Assembly (NCBI RefSeq): GCF_026339935.1
Contig: NZ_JAPEPX010000001.1
Coordinates: 6,165,501 to 6,229,500, forward strand
DNA length: 64,000 nucleotides
Reading direction: 5' to 3'
From: Streptomyces sp. NBC_01551
GTDB lineage: Bacteria; Actinomycetota; Actinomycetes; Streptomycetales; Streptomycetaceae
The notes below the pieces were generated by a model that saw only the letters and a list, made by a program, of their open reading frames with translations, was not told the origin of the DNA and did no database searches. The translations under genes and the position numbers were made by a program. Below, piece by piece: positions 63,018-64,000 of this stretch. Position 1 is the stretch's first letter. Each line of letters begins with the position of its first letter.

Positions 63018-64000
63018 TCAGGCGTGGGCGCGGTCGTGGCGGGCCAGGTGGGCGGCGGCGATCTCGGCGAGAGCTGGACCCGTGCTCTCGTAGGCGAGGG
63101 GGGCCAGGTCCGGGGGCGGGATGTAGCCCTCGGGCATGGCCGCATACGCGCGGTCCAGCAGGTCGGCGTAGCCGTCGGCCAGGGCCTGGGGCCATGCGCC
63201 GGTAAGCGGGGGACGCATGCGGGCCTCGGCAGCGAGCGCGGCGTGATGCGCGGCCGCCTCCGCGGCTGCCTCCTTCACCGTGAGATCGGCGATCAGCTCC
63301 CGGCCCGGGTTGAAGGCGGCCAGCACTCCGGGGAGCGGATCGTTGGTGGGGGTGGGTGCCAGGAGGGCGTCGGCGAGGGCGGCGGCGATCAGCGGGGAGG
63401 CGTGCAGGCCGTCGCGGTGCGTGCCCGACGCAACCCACAGGCCCTCGCGGAGGGTGGGGCCGATGACGGGGTGGCCGTCCAGGCTCAGGGGACGGTTCCC
63501 GTGATGGGTGTGAGTGATGCCGGCGCCGGCGAGGCGGTGGTCGAGCTGGCTGAGTGCGGCGTCGAGGAGGAAGCGCAGTGCTCCGGCGGTGGGCCGGGGG
63601 GTGGGGGTGAGGGCGGGGTGGGCGCTGGCGCCGAGGTAGAGGGAGCCGTCGGCCTGCGGGACGGCGTGGAGGCCGCAGGCGTAGGCGCGGTTGGGTGTGC
63701 GGATCACGGCGGGCCGTGTCTCGGGCCCGGTGACGGTCACCGCGGTGCCCGCCGCGGCAAGGACCGGGACGACGGGCAGGTCCGGGTCGAGGGCTTCGAG
63801 GATCGGGGTGGTCCAGGCGCCCGCCGCTACCACCGCGCGCGGAGCGCGGAAGAAGCCGGCAGGTGTGTCGAGGAGGTAGCCGCCCTCCGGGGCTGCGGTG
63901 AGAGTGCCGGCCGGGGTGCGGATCGTGTTGGGCAGCGCGGCCAGGGCTGTGTCCAGGGTGGCGAGCCAGGCCCGCGCGTCGAGGAAGCCCTCTGCAGGGA
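63018..64000 (-). CDS. FAD-dependent oxidoreductase (DAO family), C-terminal part
   Basis: The start lies beyond the window; 327 codons are visible. Features: AVVAAGAWTTPILEALDPDL (end of the first FAD-region strand), RPAVIRTPNRAYACGLHAVP, GNRPLSLDGHPVIGPT and LWVASGTHRDGLHASPLIAA, which is the C-terminal FAD contact of D-amino-acid-oxidase-like enzymes such as glycine oxidase. The last 90 residues are an Ala-rich helical extension (VKEAAAEAAAHHAALAAEAR) not usual for DAO enzymes. Substrate unknown; the N-terminal nucleotide-binding motif is outside view. Confidence 0.85.
   Translation of the reverse strand, partial: PAEGFLDARAWLATLDTALAALPNTIRTPAGTLTAAPEGGYLLDTPAGFFRAPRAVVAAGAWTTPILEALDPDLPVVPVLAAAGTAVTVTGPETRPAVIRTPNRAYACGLHAVPQADGSLYLGASAHPALTPTPRPTAGALRFLLDAALSQLDHRLAGAGITHTHHGNRPLSLDGHPVIGPTLREGLWVASGTHRDGLHASPLIAAALADALLAPTPTNDPLPGVLAAFNPGRELIADLTVKEAAAEAAAHHAALAAEARMRPPLTGAWPQALADGYADLLDRAYAAMPEGYIPPPDLAPLAYESTGPALAEIAAAHLARHDRAHA

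Overview
The window is a 64 kb stretch of very GC-rich, gene-dense actinobacterial DNA, almost certainly from a Streptomyces chromosome. Evidence for this: strong third-position G/C bias in every real gene, frequent GTG starts, 4-nt GTGA/ATGA gene overlaps, a DUF574/SAV2177 methyltransferase, DUF6230/DUF6114 proteins, a class F sortase, an EgtABCD cluster, a thioredoxin under a SigR-type promoter, a DmdR/IdeR-type iron box and a class E sortase signal (LASTG). From memory, the gene content and order resemble the S. coelicolor arm region running roughly from the Fpg-like gene past rmdA, sdh, ols and egt to trxC. That synteny is recollection, not a search result.

Layout. 1-4.3 kb: end of a Fpg/Nei-type DNA glycosylase, a small membrane protein, a methyltransferase, an unknown protein, an ECF-type sigma factor and a CapA-like lipoprotein. 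4.5-10 kb: a universal stress protein divergent from lysX (lysyl-phosphatidylglycerol synthase fused to lysyl-tRNA synthetase), a polysaccharide deacetylase and a class F sortase. 10.4-13.4 kb: a surface-protein cluster (two small secreted proteins with matching C-terminal membrane tails, a DUF4239 membrane protein and a Pro/His/Gly-rich exported protein). 13.7-16.7 kb: a DUF574 methyltransferase translationally coupled to an RmdA-like PAS-GGDEF-EAL protein. 16.9-19.8 kb: a FAD monooxygenase/TetR pair and a LysR regulator. 19.9-23.3 kb: sdhCAB. 23.5-30.1 kb: a phosphatase-like lipoprotein, a UvrA-like ABC protein, a luciferase-like oxidoreductase, a HAD phosphatase, dodecin and an orphan solute-binding lipoprotein. 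30.2-36.3 kb: ornithine-lipid genes (olsB, olsA) convergent with the ergothioneine operon egtABCD.

36.4-47.6 kb looks accessory: a PARG-like macrodomain protein, a PemK/MazF-like toxin, a serine hydrolase bracketed by about 375-bp inverted repeats, an amidase, an alpha/beta hydrolase, an MFS exporter, a cyclodipeptide synthase plus CYP121-like P450 (a mycocyclosin-type locus) and a LacI regulator. The LacI gene and the MFS/CDPS intergenic region share a TTACACGTGT operator motif.

47.7-64 kb: a thiolase and aldehyde dehydrogenase (probably aromatic or acyl catabolism), trxC with a flavoprotein disulfide oxidoreductase, an iron-box-controlled secreted/wall-anchored pair, a metallophosphoesterase, a DUF2087 protein, the DUF6230-DUF6114-secreted protein operon, a MerR regulator, an rRNA-methyltransferase-like protein, a TPR protein, a pirin, a 725-bp gene-poor stretch with a probable gene remnant, a small secreted protein and the C-terminal part of a DAO-family oxidoreductase.

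Recurring theme: many genes start as probable leaderless transcripts, with a TANNNT box 6-7 nt before an ATG/GTG. I saw no tRNA, rRNA, CRISPR array, transposase or integrase.
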